Part shown: positions 17,552 through 27,331 of the stretch, one piece after another
How the letters are laid out: the number at the start of each line of letters is the position of its first letter
How positions within the stretch are numbered: position 1 is the stretch's first letter
From: an uncultured Prevotellaceae bacterium
GTDB lineage: Bacteria > Bacteroidota > Bacteroidia > Bacteroidales > Bacteroidaceae
Assembly: GCA_900315565.1 (NCBI GenBank)
Contig: OMZS01000002.1
Span: forward strand, 124,001-188,000
DNA: 64,000 nt
Direction: 5' to 3'
Position numbers and translations under genes: made by a program
The notes under the pieces: generated by a model
What the model was told of the DNA's origin: nothing
The model's input: only the letters and a program-made list of their open reading frames with translations
Databases searched by the model: none

Positions 17552-18913
17552 TTATATCTGAGATGCCTTGTTTCGGTGGGCCATTTCCTTCAGCTTGTCC
17601 TTGCCTTTGAAGGCAAACACCCAAATGAGGAATCCGGCGATAGCCAGCAGGGCGATGGCCAGCAGCGGGCGGTAGAAAATCCAAGCAATGGCGATGATGA
17701 TGAGCGACCATGCGATGCCGACCACGTTGCACACCAGGTTGACACCCCAGCCGACGATGTTGGCCACAAACGGTATGACCTTGAGCACGGTGATGAGTAT
17801 GCCGAAGATGCCTTTCAGTCCACCGCAAATCATCAGCACGCCGAGGATGCGGAGTATCCAGAGCCACATGTTGTTGGAGGCGTGTCCGCTCTCATACATT
17901 TCGGCTGCCGTCTTGTTGCCCATGGAGAGTGCCTGGAAGGTTTTCCCGTTCTTGGCCTTGAACTGGGTGAAAGTCTCTCCGGCCACCTTGGCAATAATCG
18001 ATACGTTGGCGGGCATGGTCTTGGTGAATGTAATGCGTACATCGCCCACCTGCGGCGACGAGGGGCTCTCGCCAAAGTAGAGAACGTTGCCGTTCATGTG
18101 AACGTAGTCGAGGTCTTTCTTGTTGGGTGCGGCGACGATGGTGTCTTGCTGTACAGAGTCTTTTTTGAGTGAGTCATTCGTTGTTGTAGTAGTTTTTGTT
18201 GCATTGCTTACAGCCTGTTTTACTCTTTCCGACACGATGTCGCCAATGGCCCGCTGGCCGGTGTTGCGCACAAAGATTCGCTCACATTCCTTATTCCACG
18301 TCTCCAGTTGTTTCTGGTCGATGTTCAGGTCGAGCGGTTGTGTGTTCGAGATAGCCCCTATCTGATAACTGTTCAGCTTGTAGGCGCCAAACCTTACGTT
18401 TTCGGCGCTTTTGTCGAAGTTTTCCGACTGGAAGAGCGAATAGTTCTTGTTTTGGTAGGCAGGGTCGTGGAAAGTTTCCGAGCTTTGTGGCCTGCTGGTC
18501 CACTCTTTGCTATAAGTATAGGTGGTGACGGTTTCCTCTTTGCCGCCAAACTTGTCTTTCGACTGGCTGCTGGCGTGCTCCACCCACTGGAAGTACTCCA
18601 CTTTGCGCTGAATGCCGATGGCGGTGGCGCCCACGTTGAAGTTCGGGTCGCTCAGCGAGTCGGTGGTGTTGGCGAAAGCCGTGGCGTGAACGAGTTTTCC
18701 TTCAAACTCGGGGTCGATTTTCGAGACGTCTTCCATCTCGACGGTTACTCCTTCGGCCTCGTTGAGCATTTTGTCGGTTTTTACCGCGCGTCCTTCGTTC
18801 CACCAAAGCAGCGCTGTGCCTGCCACGAAAAGCAGAAATCCGGTGCCGATGCCTCCGAGCGAGTTTTTCAGCCGGGTTCCGTAGCCGGTAGTTGTTGTTT
18901 CTTGATAAGCCAT
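17552..18913 (-). CDS. TMEM43-family membrane protein
   Basis: A 453-residue membrane protein of the TMEM43 family, whose bacterial members have no assigned role. The N-terminal membrane segment GTGFLLFVAGTALLWWNEGR is the family signature, followed by a large extracytoplasmic domain (about residues 50-350) holding VGDVRITF, and four or so membrane segments near the C-terminus (from NMWLWILRILGVLMICGG on). The start at 18913 (MAYQETTTTGYG) is preferred to the frame's upstream ATG at 18967 because the promoter box at 18965-18972 overlaps the latter. The adjacent TPR-AraC regulator gene reads in the same direction but is separated by a hairpin; a regulatory link is only a guess. Confidence 0.85.
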   Translation of the reverse strand: MAYQETTTTGYGTRLKNSLGGIGTGFLLFVAGTALLWWNEGRAVKTDKMLNEAEGVTVEMEDVSKIDPEFEGKLVHATAFANTTDSLSDPNFNVGATAIGIQRKVEYFQWVEHASSQSKDKFGGKEETVTTYTYSKEWTSRPQSSETFHDPAYQNKNYSLFQSENFDKSAENVRFGAYKLNSYQIGAISNTQPLDLNIDQKQLETWNKECERIFVRNTGQRAIGDIVSERVKQAVSNATKTTTTTNDSLKKDSVQQDTIVAAPNKKDLDYVHMNGNVLYFGESPSSPQVGDVRITFTKTMPANVSIIAKVAGETFTQFKAKNGKTFQALSMGNKTAAEMYESGHASNNMWLWILRILGVLMICGGLKGIFGILITVLKVIPFVANIVGWGVNLVCNVVGIAWSLIIIAIAWIFYRPLLAIALLAIAGFLIWVFAFKGKDKLKEMAHRNKASQI

Positions 18914-18964
18914 AATGTTAGGTTTTTTATTAGTTATGATTGTTTTGTTTTGAGTTTCCGTTTG

Positions 18965-18972
18965 CAAAGATA
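18965..18972 (-). promoter_or_regulatory. -7 box (TATCTTTG on minus strand) for the TMEM43-like gene
   Basis: Reverse-complement CAAAGATA, 52 bases upstream of the chosen ATG. Confidence 0.65.
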
Positions 18973-19036
18973 CGCTGAAAAATGGGTTTTTTGGTTGTCA
19001 ATTCTGACCAAATAGTATTCATTTTTAATCAAAATA

Positions 19037-19059
19037 CCCCGAAAAGAGTGTTTTCGGGG
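19037..19059 (-). terminator. Hairpin after the TPR-AraC gene
   Basis: Perfect 9-bp stem CCCCGAAAA/TTTTCGGGG with a 5-nt loop, about 30 bases past the regulator stop codon; on the minus strand followed by TATTTTGATT. Confidence 0.6.
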
Positions 19060-19087
19060 GCTTTTTCCGTGTTTTTCGGGGTTGTAG

Positions 19088-20812
19088 TTATTGTTTTTGT
19101 TCCCCTCGCTGATATTCCGACGGGCTGACCCCAAACACCCGCCGGAAGGTCCGCGCAAAGTTTGATTTGTCGTCGAAACCACATTTCATGGCCACGTCGC
19201 TGATGCTCAAGTCGCGGCGTGTGTCCATCAGGTGACGGGCTTCCTCCAACCTGAGTTTCAGCAGGTAGTTGGCAGGTTTCTCACCTGTGATGCTGGTGAT
19301 GCGCCTCCGCAGGTTGGAGCTGCTCATGCAGAGTTCGTCTGCCAGATGGTCGATGTCGGCCGTTCCTTGCTCCATATTGTCGTGGGTGAATTTTATCACT
19401 CGGTCAATCAGTTTGCGGTCCTCGTCGGTGAGTTCGTTGCTGTCGGCGTGGTTTTTGAAGAGTATGTTGGCATACTTTTCTTTCAGCTGATTGTGTTGCT
19501 GTCTGAGCTGGTCGATGTGCTGGCTGAGCCTGTCGTTTTCGCGGCGGTTGCCTTTCTGACGGCGGCGGAAAATGCTCCAGAGCACACCTATTATAATAAT
19601 AAGGGCGGCTGTGACGGCAAGGGCCGTGATGGCGATGCTGCGTTTTTGCCGTCTTTGTTCCTCATTGTCTTGTTGCAACTGCTCGTTGCCATATTGAGCA
19701 TTGTATTTCGATAGCAGCTCGCCCGTTTCGTGGTCGTAGAGCGAGTCTTTCAGTTCGTTGTAGCGCTCAATGTGCTGCATGGCTTCTTGCGGGTCGGAGT
19801 CCTTCAGGGCCTCGTAGAGTCCCTTCCGGGCGTGGCTTTCGTTGTAGAGGTCGCCCTGTGCGATGTGCAGTTGCAGGGCCTCTCGGTAGTTCTTGATGGC
19901 CTCGTTGGTGTTTTTCTCTTTCATCAGCAGGTCGCCCATCTGGTTGAGGCAGATGGCCAGCGAGTGGCGGTTGCTGTCGGTGCGCAACTGAGGAATGGCT
20001 TTCGCCAGTGCGTCTTTCGCCTCGGCGTTGTTGCCCAAGGCAATGTGGGCCGAAGCCATTTGCGAGAGTCTGATGGCCGCCTTCGACTTACGTCCCAGGC
20101 TCTGTTCCAGTTCGTAGGCCTTGCTGGCGTAGTCGAGAGCCTGCTGCTCGTTGCCCATGGCATGATAGATTTCGGCTGCCATTCCCTGAATGACGGCTCT
20201 TCGCTCTTTGTTGTCGGTCTGCTGACTGGCTTTCAGCGCGTGCAAGATGTATTTTTCGGCTTCGTGGGGCTGTTTGGCACCCAAATAGATAGCAGCCAGT
20301 GTGTTGAGCGACGAACTCATTCGGTCGGCATCGCCGCTGCGTTTGTCGAGTTCGTAGAGCTGTTGTGCGTAGTTGGCCGCCACTTTCCATTCACCCTTGC
20401 GAAAATGGCAGGCCGAAAGCAGGGACAGGCAGTCGGCGGCAATCTCGGGGTCGCGGCTGGTGCGGCAGAGCGGCAGCGCGCGCGTGGCGAGTACGGCGGC
20501 GCGTTCGGGCTGTTGCTGTTCGTTGAAGAGATATTCGGCAGCCCAGTAGTCGGTGAGCATGGCAACGGTGTCGGCCGGAGTGTTGTCTTTCAGTTGCACG
20601 GGCTCGTCGGTGAATTGCGCCTTGTTCAGAAAGCCGAACAAGGCGTTAGCCGCGGCCGTGCGCGCTTTGGGCGCAGCCTGCTCGTAGCGGTCGAGCAGCC
20701 GGTCGAAGTCGGTGGTGCCGTTGGCCGCGCTCACTGCGGCTGCTGCCATCATCATGAAGACGAGCAGCAGAGCGGCAGCAGCTTTTCCATAGTCGTGTCG
20801 GTTAGGAAACAT
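19088..20812 (-). CDS. TPR - membrane segment - AraC hybrid regulator
   Basis: A 574-residue protein of a Bacteroidetes-specific architecture: signal or anchor segment (AAAALLLVFMMMAAAAV), periplasmic TPR repeats over about residues 40-380, one membrane segment (SIAITALAVTAALIIIIGVL), a cytoplasmic coiled coil (RLSQHIDQLRQQHNQLKEKY), and a C-terminal AraC-type DNA-binding domain (LADELCMSSSNLRRRI ... ISDVAMKCGFDDKSNFARTF). Such proteins are thought to pass an envelope signal straight to DNA. The start at 20812 (MFPNRHDY) fits the promoter box at 20889. Its targets are unknown; the secreted-protein genes just downstream on the same strand are natural candidates. Confidence 0.88.
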   Translation of the reverse strand: MFPNRHDYGKAAAALLLVFMMMAAAAVSAANGTTDFDRLLDRYEQAAPKARTAAANALFGFLNKAQFTDEPVQLKDNTPADTVAMLTDYWAAEYLFNEQQQPERAAVLATRALPLCRTSRDPEIAADCLSLLSACHFRKGEWKVAANYAQQLYELDKRSGDADRMSSSLNTLAAIYLGAKQPHEAEKYILHALKASQQTDNKERRAVIQGMAAEIYHAMGNEQQALDYASKAYELEQSLGRKSKAAIRLSQMASAHIALGNNAEAKDALAKAIPQLRTDSNRHSLAICLNQMGDLLMKEKNTNEAIKNYREALQLHIAQGDLYNESHARKGLYEALKDSDPQEAMQHIERYNELKDSLYDHETGELLSKYNAQYGNEQLQQDNEEQRRQKRSIAITALAVTAALIIIIGVLWSIFRRRQKGNRRENDRLSQHIDQLRQQHNQLKEKYANILFKNHADSNELTDEDRKLIDRVIKFTHDNMEQGTADIDHLADELCMSSSNLRRRITSITGEKPANYLLKLRLEEARHLMDTRRDLSISDVAMKCGFDDKSNFARTFRRVFGVSPSEYQRGEQKQ

Positions 20813-20888
20813 TCGTTCTGTCTTTATTCTGGGTTGTTTTAGGTTTGCGCATAGCCAGCAGATCTTGCAGGCTCGCACTATTCAGTGG

Positions 20889-20896
20889 CAAAGATA
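20889..20896 (-). promoter_or_regulatory. -7 box (TATCTTTG on minus strand) for the TPR-AraC regulator
   Basis: Reverse-complement CAAAGATA, 77 bases upstream of the chosen ATG at 20812. Confidence 0.65.
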
Positions 20897-21056
20897 AAAA
20901 ATTTTTTTCATAATGTAGCCTTTTTCCTGTTTTTTATTTCTTTTTGCTCTCATAACAGTGAGCAGACTGTCGTTCTAGCTTTAAAATACAATCATCATTC
21001 CGTGGGTTATCGCCCCCGTTCCGTGCATGCAGAGAATATTATCATGGATTAAACCA

Positions 21057-21190
21057 AAATTTTCTAGAGAATCTTTTCGTAACGTCGTAAGATAAGATGA
21101 GATTTTCTAGAGTTTTTTTTCGTAACGCCGTGAGATAATTCCGTAACTGCATGCTTTACGAAATTATCTCTCGACGTTATTTTCCCAATT
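21057..21190. repeat. CTAGAGAA/CGTCGTGAG palindromic repeat, copy 3
   Basis: Two half-units in the same direction, TTTTCTAGAGAATC then CGTAACGTCGTAAGATAA, and TTTTCTAGAG then CGTAACGCCGTGAGATAATT, followed by an inverted segment (TTACGAAATTATCTCTCGACG) able to pair back on the second half-unit. Confidence 0.7.
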
Positions 21191-21312
21191 GCGTGAGTTG
21201 CTAACTCATCCCCGGTCTTTTCTCTGTTTTTATCATAGGACCCTGACTATGAGTGTGGCGGCCCGACGACTTTCTCGTCTGTCAGCACCCCGCGAAGTAA
21301 TAATGTTTGTAA

Positions 21313-23415
<2,103 letters not shown>

Positions 23416-23448
23416 AAAAAGAGCCCTCATCATCAAAACCCAAAAACA

Positions 23449-24120
23449 ATGATGAAGATAATAGTATCAAAAGAAATAGAGAGTGTTTGCCCCAATTTCG
23501 TGGGTGCAGCCGTTGAGGCGAACGTCAAAAACACGGCTTTCTGTCCGGCGTTGTGGCAGGAAATCAACGCATTGGTGGAGCAATATCGCCAAACGATGGA
23601 TACCACCAGCATCAAAGAGCATATTCCCGGCATAACGGCTACGCGCCGCGTGTATAAGGCTTGCGGCAAAGATCCCAGCCGCTACCGCCCGTCGGCAGAG
23701 GCGCTCATCCGCCGCGTGTTGCAGGGAAAAGAACTCTACCAGATTGACACGCTCGTTGACCTTATCAACCTGGCCAGCATGCGCTTCGGCTACAGCATTG
23801 GCGGATTTGATGCCGACAAGTTCGTTGGCGACACGCTCACCCTGGGCATTGGCCAGAAGGACGAGCCTTACGAGGGCATTGGCCGCGGACTCATCAACAT
23901 CGACGGAATGCCTGTTTATCGCGATGCCGCAGGTGGGGTGGGGACACCTACCAGCGACCACGAGCGCACAAAAATCACGCTCGAAACCACGCACCTGCTG
24001 ACGCTTGTCAACGGGTACGACGGCAACGAGGCCCAAGTGCGCGCCAATGCCGCCTTCATTCAGCAGTTGCTGCGCCAGTACTGCGACAGCGACGGAGGCA
24101 CGTGCGTGATTTACAAATAG
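23449..24120 (+). CDS. Free-standing B3/B4 tRNA-binding domain protein
   Basis: A 223-residue cytoplasmic protein made of the B3/B4 domain of phenylalanyl-tRNA synthetase beta chain, the domain that hydrolyses Tyr-tRNA(Phe). Recognisable segments are SIKEHIPGITATRRVYKACGKDPSRYRPS, quoted here in part as KACGKDPSRYRPSAEAL, then DLINLASMRFGYSIGGFDAD and a G-rich strand GRGLINIDGMPVYRD. Single-domain relatives occur in many bacteria and are suspected trans-editing or tRNA-related proteins; the real substrate is not known. It starts 33 bases after ligA and may be cotranscribed with it. A second ATG one codon later (23452) is an equally good start. Confidence 0.85.
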   Translation: MMKIIVSKEIESVCPNFVGAAVEANVKNTAFCPALWQEINALVEQYRQTMDTTSIKEHIPGITATRRVYKACGKDPSRYRPSAEALIRRVLQGKELYQIDTLVDLINLASMRFGYSIGGFDADKFVGDTLTLGIGQKDEPYEGIGRGLINIDGMPVYRDAAGGVGTPTSDHERTKITLETTHLLTLVNGYDGNEAQVRANAAFIQQLLRQYCDSDGGTCVIYK

Positions 24121-24155
24121 AAGGTAAAATGATTCTACTTTCTCAGGATAGTAAA

Positions 24156-24280
24156 CAAGGAGTTCAAGGAGTTACAAGGAGTTCAAGACAATAGTTTTTC
24201 GCTCTGATGCACCTTTCCTGAAAAAGATAACAGGGATAAAGCTATTGTCTTGAACTCCTTGTAACTCCTTGAACTCCTTG
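24156..24280. repeat. Perfect 39-bp inverted repeat of AACTCCTTG units (also possible two-way terminator)
   Basis: Left arm 24156-24194 and right arm 24242-24280 are exact reverse complements; each is built from CAAGGAGTT-type units, with a 47-base spacer. It separates the convergent B3/B4 and NUDIX genes. The same unit recurs at 35786, 54581 and 61311. Confidence 0.85.
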
Positions 24281-24322
24281 AATTCCAAAAAGTTGAGAAC
24301 TTTCGAAACTTAAATAAGATGA

Positions 24323-24718
24323 TTACAGAATAAACTCGTCGATGAGTTTCTCGTCGGCAGCCGTCCAGCGGAGCGACTTCAGTTCGTCGGTGCTGAGCCA
24401 TTGGTAGTCCAGATGGTCGAGCAGTTTGAATTTCTCGTCACCGCCCTTGCACAGGTAGGCCGTCAGGGTGACTGTGAAATCTTCGTACTCATGCTCCACG
24501 GTGCCGATTTTGCGGCCTACGTAGATGTCCCAGTCCATTTCTTCCTTAATCTCGCGCACCAGTGTCTCATGGTGGCTTTCGCCTTCCTCCACCTGACCGC
24601 CGGGAAACTCCCAATGCTCGCTGATATACATGTACTTCGAGCGGCAACGTTGCATGCAAAGATACTTTCCGTCGTTCATCACAACGGCTGCAACCACGTC
24701 ATAATGTTTCTTTTCCAT
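24323..24718 (-). CDS. NUDIX hydrolase (MutT-like)
   Basis: A 131-residue pyrophosphohydrolase. The Nudix box is complete: GGQVEEGESHHETL followed by VREIKEEM, giving the GX5EX7REUXEEXGU pattern with I-K-E-E-M-D-W at the end. The N-terminal DVVAAVVMNDGKYLCMQR strand and the WEFPGGQ turn are those of the MutT / CTP pyrophosphohydrolase group that cleans oxidised or non-canonical nucleotides; exact substrate cannot be assigned. Likely single-gene transcript from the box at 24760, convergent with the B3/B4 gene. Confidence 0.92.
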   Translation of the reverse strand: MEKKHYDVVAAVVMNDGKYLCMQRCRSKYMYISEHWEFPGGQVEEGESHHETLVREIKEEMDWDIYVGRKIGTVEHEYEDFTVTLTAYLCKGGDEKFKLLDHLDYQWLSTDELKSLRWTAADEKLIDEFIL

Positions 24719-24759
24719 AGTTCGATTCGTGTTTTTGTTGGTTTTCTGGTTTTATTTTG

Positions 24760-24767
24760 CAAACTTA
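24760..24767 (-). promoter_or_regulatory. -7 box (TAAGTTTG on minus strand) for the NUDIX gene
   Basis: Reverse-complement CAAACTTA, 42 bases upstream of the ATG. Confidence 0.65.
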
Positions 24768-24837
24768 GCAAAATTATTTCGTAAACACGAATTTTATTCC
24801 CACAAATTACAATGAATTTTTCAAGGGTGGCAAAAAC

Positions 24838-25305
24838 CTAATTTCCAGTGATTTGCTGAATGTCTTTCAGTGTGATGTTGCCACTGACGAAGATGATGTT
24901 CAGATCGTTTTCTTCTTGCGCCATTAAGGCAAACTCCGACTTCCCCGCCTTGAGCGGACGATGGTAGATAGTGACGTGCTCGCCCTCTTCGTGAGCCTGC
25001 ATCACCACTTCGTACTTGTTTTTCTTGTAGTAATCGGTGAATTGTTTTTTGATGTTGGCAATCATTGAGGGACGTTCACAATTGAGTACGCGCAACTGGT
25101 CGAGCTTCGAGGCAATATTGCCCACCGGATGCTTTCCAGCCTTCACATTGGGCACCATCTGCAACATGGTCTTCGAGATATAAACCGTGGAGATGCCGTT
25201 GGTATCGTTGAACTTTTCAAAAAGGGCTTCTTGTGCCGCAAGCTTTGCAGGCAGCATGAGCATCATCAGCAAGATGAGCCGTGCGGTAATATGTATTTGT
25301 TTCAT
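24838..25305 (-). CDS. Secreted DUF4252 protein, third copy of the locus
   Basis: A 155-residue exported protein (signal peptide ending LPAKLAAQ) of the DUF4252 family, known only from Bacteroidetes and without assigned function. Family features seen: EALFEKFNDTNGISTVYISK at the start of the mature part, L-R-V-L-N near the middle, a helix-rich region, and the closing strand-turn-helix INIIFVSGNITLKDIQQI-like ending. It is the last gene of a minus-strand group of two DUF4252 genes, an ECF sigma factor, a short membrane protein and this gene, and so is probably part of, or regulated by, that sigma system. Confidence 0.85.
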   Translation of the reverse strand: MKQIHITARLILLMMLMLPAKLAAQEALFEKFNDTNGISTVYISKTMLQMVPNVKAGKHPVGNIASKLDQLRVLNCERPSMIANIKKQFTDYYKKNKYEVVMQAHEEGEHVTIYHRPLKAGKSEFALMAQEENDLNIIFVSGNITLKDIQQITGN

Positions 25306-25335
25306 CTTTCAGCTAGAGATAGGTTTTTGGGGTGT

Positions 25336-25707
25336 TTATTCTATGGCTTTGTTGATGCATTGAGAGAATTTCAGCAGGGCACGTTGGGTTTCGGCGGCAG
25401 CATCCTCCGGATTGTCGAAAGTGTCTTCCGACGGTTGGCGTGCAAAGTCCTGCTGATTGTTGTGATGGGTCGCAATCAGCGACAATGAGACAATGAGCAG
25501 CCATGACGCTGCCACACCTGCAATCCATCTGAGCGATATCTTTCGGGCGTGTCTGTTGGTGGTGCGCTCCACGGTGTTCCAACCGTCAATCATGCGCTCC
25601 ATGCGTTTCTCCATCTGCGCGAGTTGGGCTTCGGCCTGAGCCATTTGCTCTTCGCTGGCCTTTCCCCGGCTGATTTGCTGGAGCAGAAAATCTAAGTTGT
25701 TGTCCAT
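25336..25707 (-). CDS. Short single-pass membrane protein, probable anti-sigma factor
   Basis: 123 residues: a charged N-terminal helical region (SRGKASEEQMAQAEAQLAQM), one membrane segment (WIAGVAASWLLIVSLSLIA), and a short outer tail (DNPEDAAAETQRALLKFSQC). It starts five bases after the stop of the ECF sigma gene; the frame is open further upstream only to a TTG, so the ATG at 25707 is used. Position right after an ECF sigma gene and the cytoplasm-membrane-periplasm layout suggest an anti-sigma factor, though I see no ZAS zinc motif (HxxxCxxC), and the inner domain is short. The assignment is inference from context. Confidence 0.65.
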   Translation of the reverse strand: MDNNLDFLLQQISRGKASEEQMAQAEAQLAQMEKRMERMIDGWNTVERTTNRHARKISLRWIAGVAASWLLIVSLSLIATHHNNQQDFARQPSEDTFDNPEDAAAETQRALLKFSQCINKAIE

Positions 25708-25712
25708 TGTCT

Positions 25713-26207
25713 TCAAGCGTTATTGAGTTTCTGTTTGATGTTTTTTCTTGCCCTGCTGAGCAGCGACCTGATGTTGACAGCAGTGAGGCCTGTTTGGCTT
25801 TCTATTTCCTTGGGCGACAGGTTATCTACTGCATGCAGGGTGAGCACGCGCCTCTGCTGTTGCGGCAGTTGTCCTATGAGCCTTACCACTTGTTCTGTTT
25901 CGTCGCGCTCCTCGATGCTTTTTGCCAGATTGCTCTCGTCGGCCACGGCCAGCGTTTCTGCGGGGCTGTCGGCAATGGTCAGGTGCTTGCGTCGGTGCTG
26001 GTCGCGAAACAGGTTGGTGACGAATGTCGTCAGATAAGCCTCGTCGTTCTCAATGTTGCTGAGCGCGTCGCGTTTTGTCCAGAGTTTCAGAAAAACCTCC
26101 TGCACCAGGTCTTCGGCATCTTGCGAGTTGCCCGTCAGCCGCCACGCCGTCCAGAAGAGGTGGCGCCAATGGGGCATGAACCTTTGTTTGAATACAGAGG
26201 CTTCCAT
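25713..26207 (-). CDS. ECF-type RNA polymerase sigma factor
   Basis: A 164-residue sigma-70 family regulator of the ECF group. Region 2 is seen as AWRLTGNSQDAEDLVQEVFL and KLW (residues about 21-43), and region 4 as QLPQQQRRVLTLHAVDNLS with the helix-turn-helix EIESQTGLTAVNIRSLLSRA near the C-terminus. It sits between a DUF4252 gene (9 bases upstream) and the probable anti-sigma gene (5 bases downstream), all minus strand, so one operon is nearly certain. Bacteroidetes ECF factors often control their own operon; the DUF4252 genes are the obvious candidates for the regulon. Confidence 0.93.
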   Translation of the reverse strand: MEASVFKQRFMPHWRHLFWTAWRLTGNSQDAEDLVQEVFLKLWTKRDALSNIENDEAYLTTFVTNLFRDQHRRKHLTIADSPAETLAVADESNLAKSIEERDETEQVVRLIGQLPQQQRRVLTLHAVDNLSPKEIESQTGLTAVNIRSLLSRARKNIKQKLNNA

Positions 26208-26216
26208 AAGTGTTCT

Positions 26217-26699
26217 TTACAGAGTTTTTTTGTTGTCTTTCATCAGTTTCTCTACGTCGTCGGGCTTGATTTTGCCTTTGAACTGCACCATCGAGCAATC
26301 GTCGTCGCCAGCACTGAGTATAAGCAATTCGCGAATAACGTTCTTCTTTTGTCGCATAAGTATCAGCGCGCGCCCGCCTTTTTCGTTCGAGCGTACCAGC
26401 TCCTCATAGCCGTTTGTCTTCAGGTTTTTGGCCATTTGTGCGAACTTGTGCTTCACTTCGTCGGTGCAGTCGTCAAGATCCAGTGCTTTCATCGAGCGAA
26501 TGCATCGCATGGCCATGCGGGTGTCTGCATCGTCGTGGCCTTTGACGAACGGACGCATGAGTGCGAACGCCAACTTTCCCAGATGCACGTATTCCGCATC
26601 TTTCGCGCTCTTGAAACAGCGAAAGAGGTCGCCAGGCGTCTGCGCTTGAGCCGACGCACTGGCAACGATAAAGAGAAGAGAGAGAATAAACGTTTTCAT
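26217..26699 (-). CDS. Secreted DUF4252 protein, second copy of the locus
   Basis: 160 residues with signal peptide MKTFILSLLFIVASASAQAQ. The mature part follows the DUF4252 pattern seen in its two neighbours: DLFRCFKSAKDAEYVHLGKL, a central SMKALDLDDCTDEVKHKFAQ, a basic strand YEELVRSNEKGGRALILMRQ, and the ending CSMVQFKGKIKPDDVEKL. Lies 12 bases downstream of the first DUF4252 gene and 9 bases upstream of the sigma gene. Cysteines C29, C68, C79 and one in the last third could form disulfides outside the cytoplasm. Function unknown. Confidence 0.85.
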   Translation of the reverse strand: MKTFILSLLFIVASASAQAQTPGDLFRCFKSAKDAEYVHLGKLAFALMRPFVKGHDDADTRMAMRCIRSMKALDLDDCTDEVKHKFAQMAKNLKTNGYEELVRSNEKGGRALILMRQKKNVIRELLILSAGDDDCSMVQFKGKIKPDDVEKLMKDNKKTL

Positions 26700-26711
26700 C
26701 GCAACATACTT

Positions 26712-27176
26712 CTACTTGATGAAGTCGCCCATTTTTTCGAGGTCTTCGGGGCGTAGTTCACCGCAAACTTGCACCAATGCGCACTCGTCTTCCTCGATGC
26801 TGATGATGAGCACTTCTTTCAACACTTCTCCGTCGGTCTTCACCAGGATTTGTGCTTTCTGGCCTTCTTCATTGCTGTTCACCATTTGCTCATAGTCTTT
26901 CTTCGACAGCTCTTTCACCTTTTTGGCAAACTGGTCGTGCAGTTTTTTGTCGTTCTCTATTTGCAACACGCGGACAAGCTCAATGTTCTTCAGCCGTTCC
27001 TTGGTTTCTTCCGAATTTGTCTTGTTGGCAATGACACTCATCAATGCCTTCGGAATGTTCACAAACTGGACGTTGGGTTTGTCTCTGAACTCTTTGAAAA
27101 GGTCGTCAACGTTTTGTGCCGAGAGACTTGTTGCGGCTGCAATCATCAGCGCAAGCGTAAATAAGATTTTCTTCAT
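26712..27176 (-). CDS. Secreted DUF4252 protein, first copy of the locus
   Basis: 154 residues, signal peptide MKKILFTLALMIAAATSLSA. Closest in layout to the copy immediately downstream: VDDLFKEFRDKPNVQFVNIP, NIELVRVLQIENDKKLHDQF, YEQMVNSNEEGQKAQILVKT, and CALVQVCGELRPEDLEKMG. First gene of the minus-strand operon containing the ECF sigma factor. I could not find a clear TAnnTTTG box in front of it, which would fit transcription by an alternative sigma factor, but this is weak negative evidence. Confidence 0.85.
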   Translation of the reverse strand: MKKILFTLALMIAAATSLSAQNVDDLFKEFRDKPNVQFVNIPKALMSVIANKTNSEETKERLKNIELVRVLQIENDKKLHDQFAKKVKELSKKDYEQMVNSNEEGQKAQILVKTDGEVLKEVLIISIEEDECALVQVCGELRPEDLEKMGDFIK

Positions 27177-27331
27177 GGGGCTTTACTTTATAATTAATGT
27201 TCTACAAATAATAATATCTCTCACCCTTTCCGCGGAAGGGCTTCTATTTTTCAGACGCACGGAACGAAGAAAATGTTGCGTCGGGGGTAGTTTTTTTTCA
27301 AATGAATAAAGAATGTATGTGAAAGTTTTAT

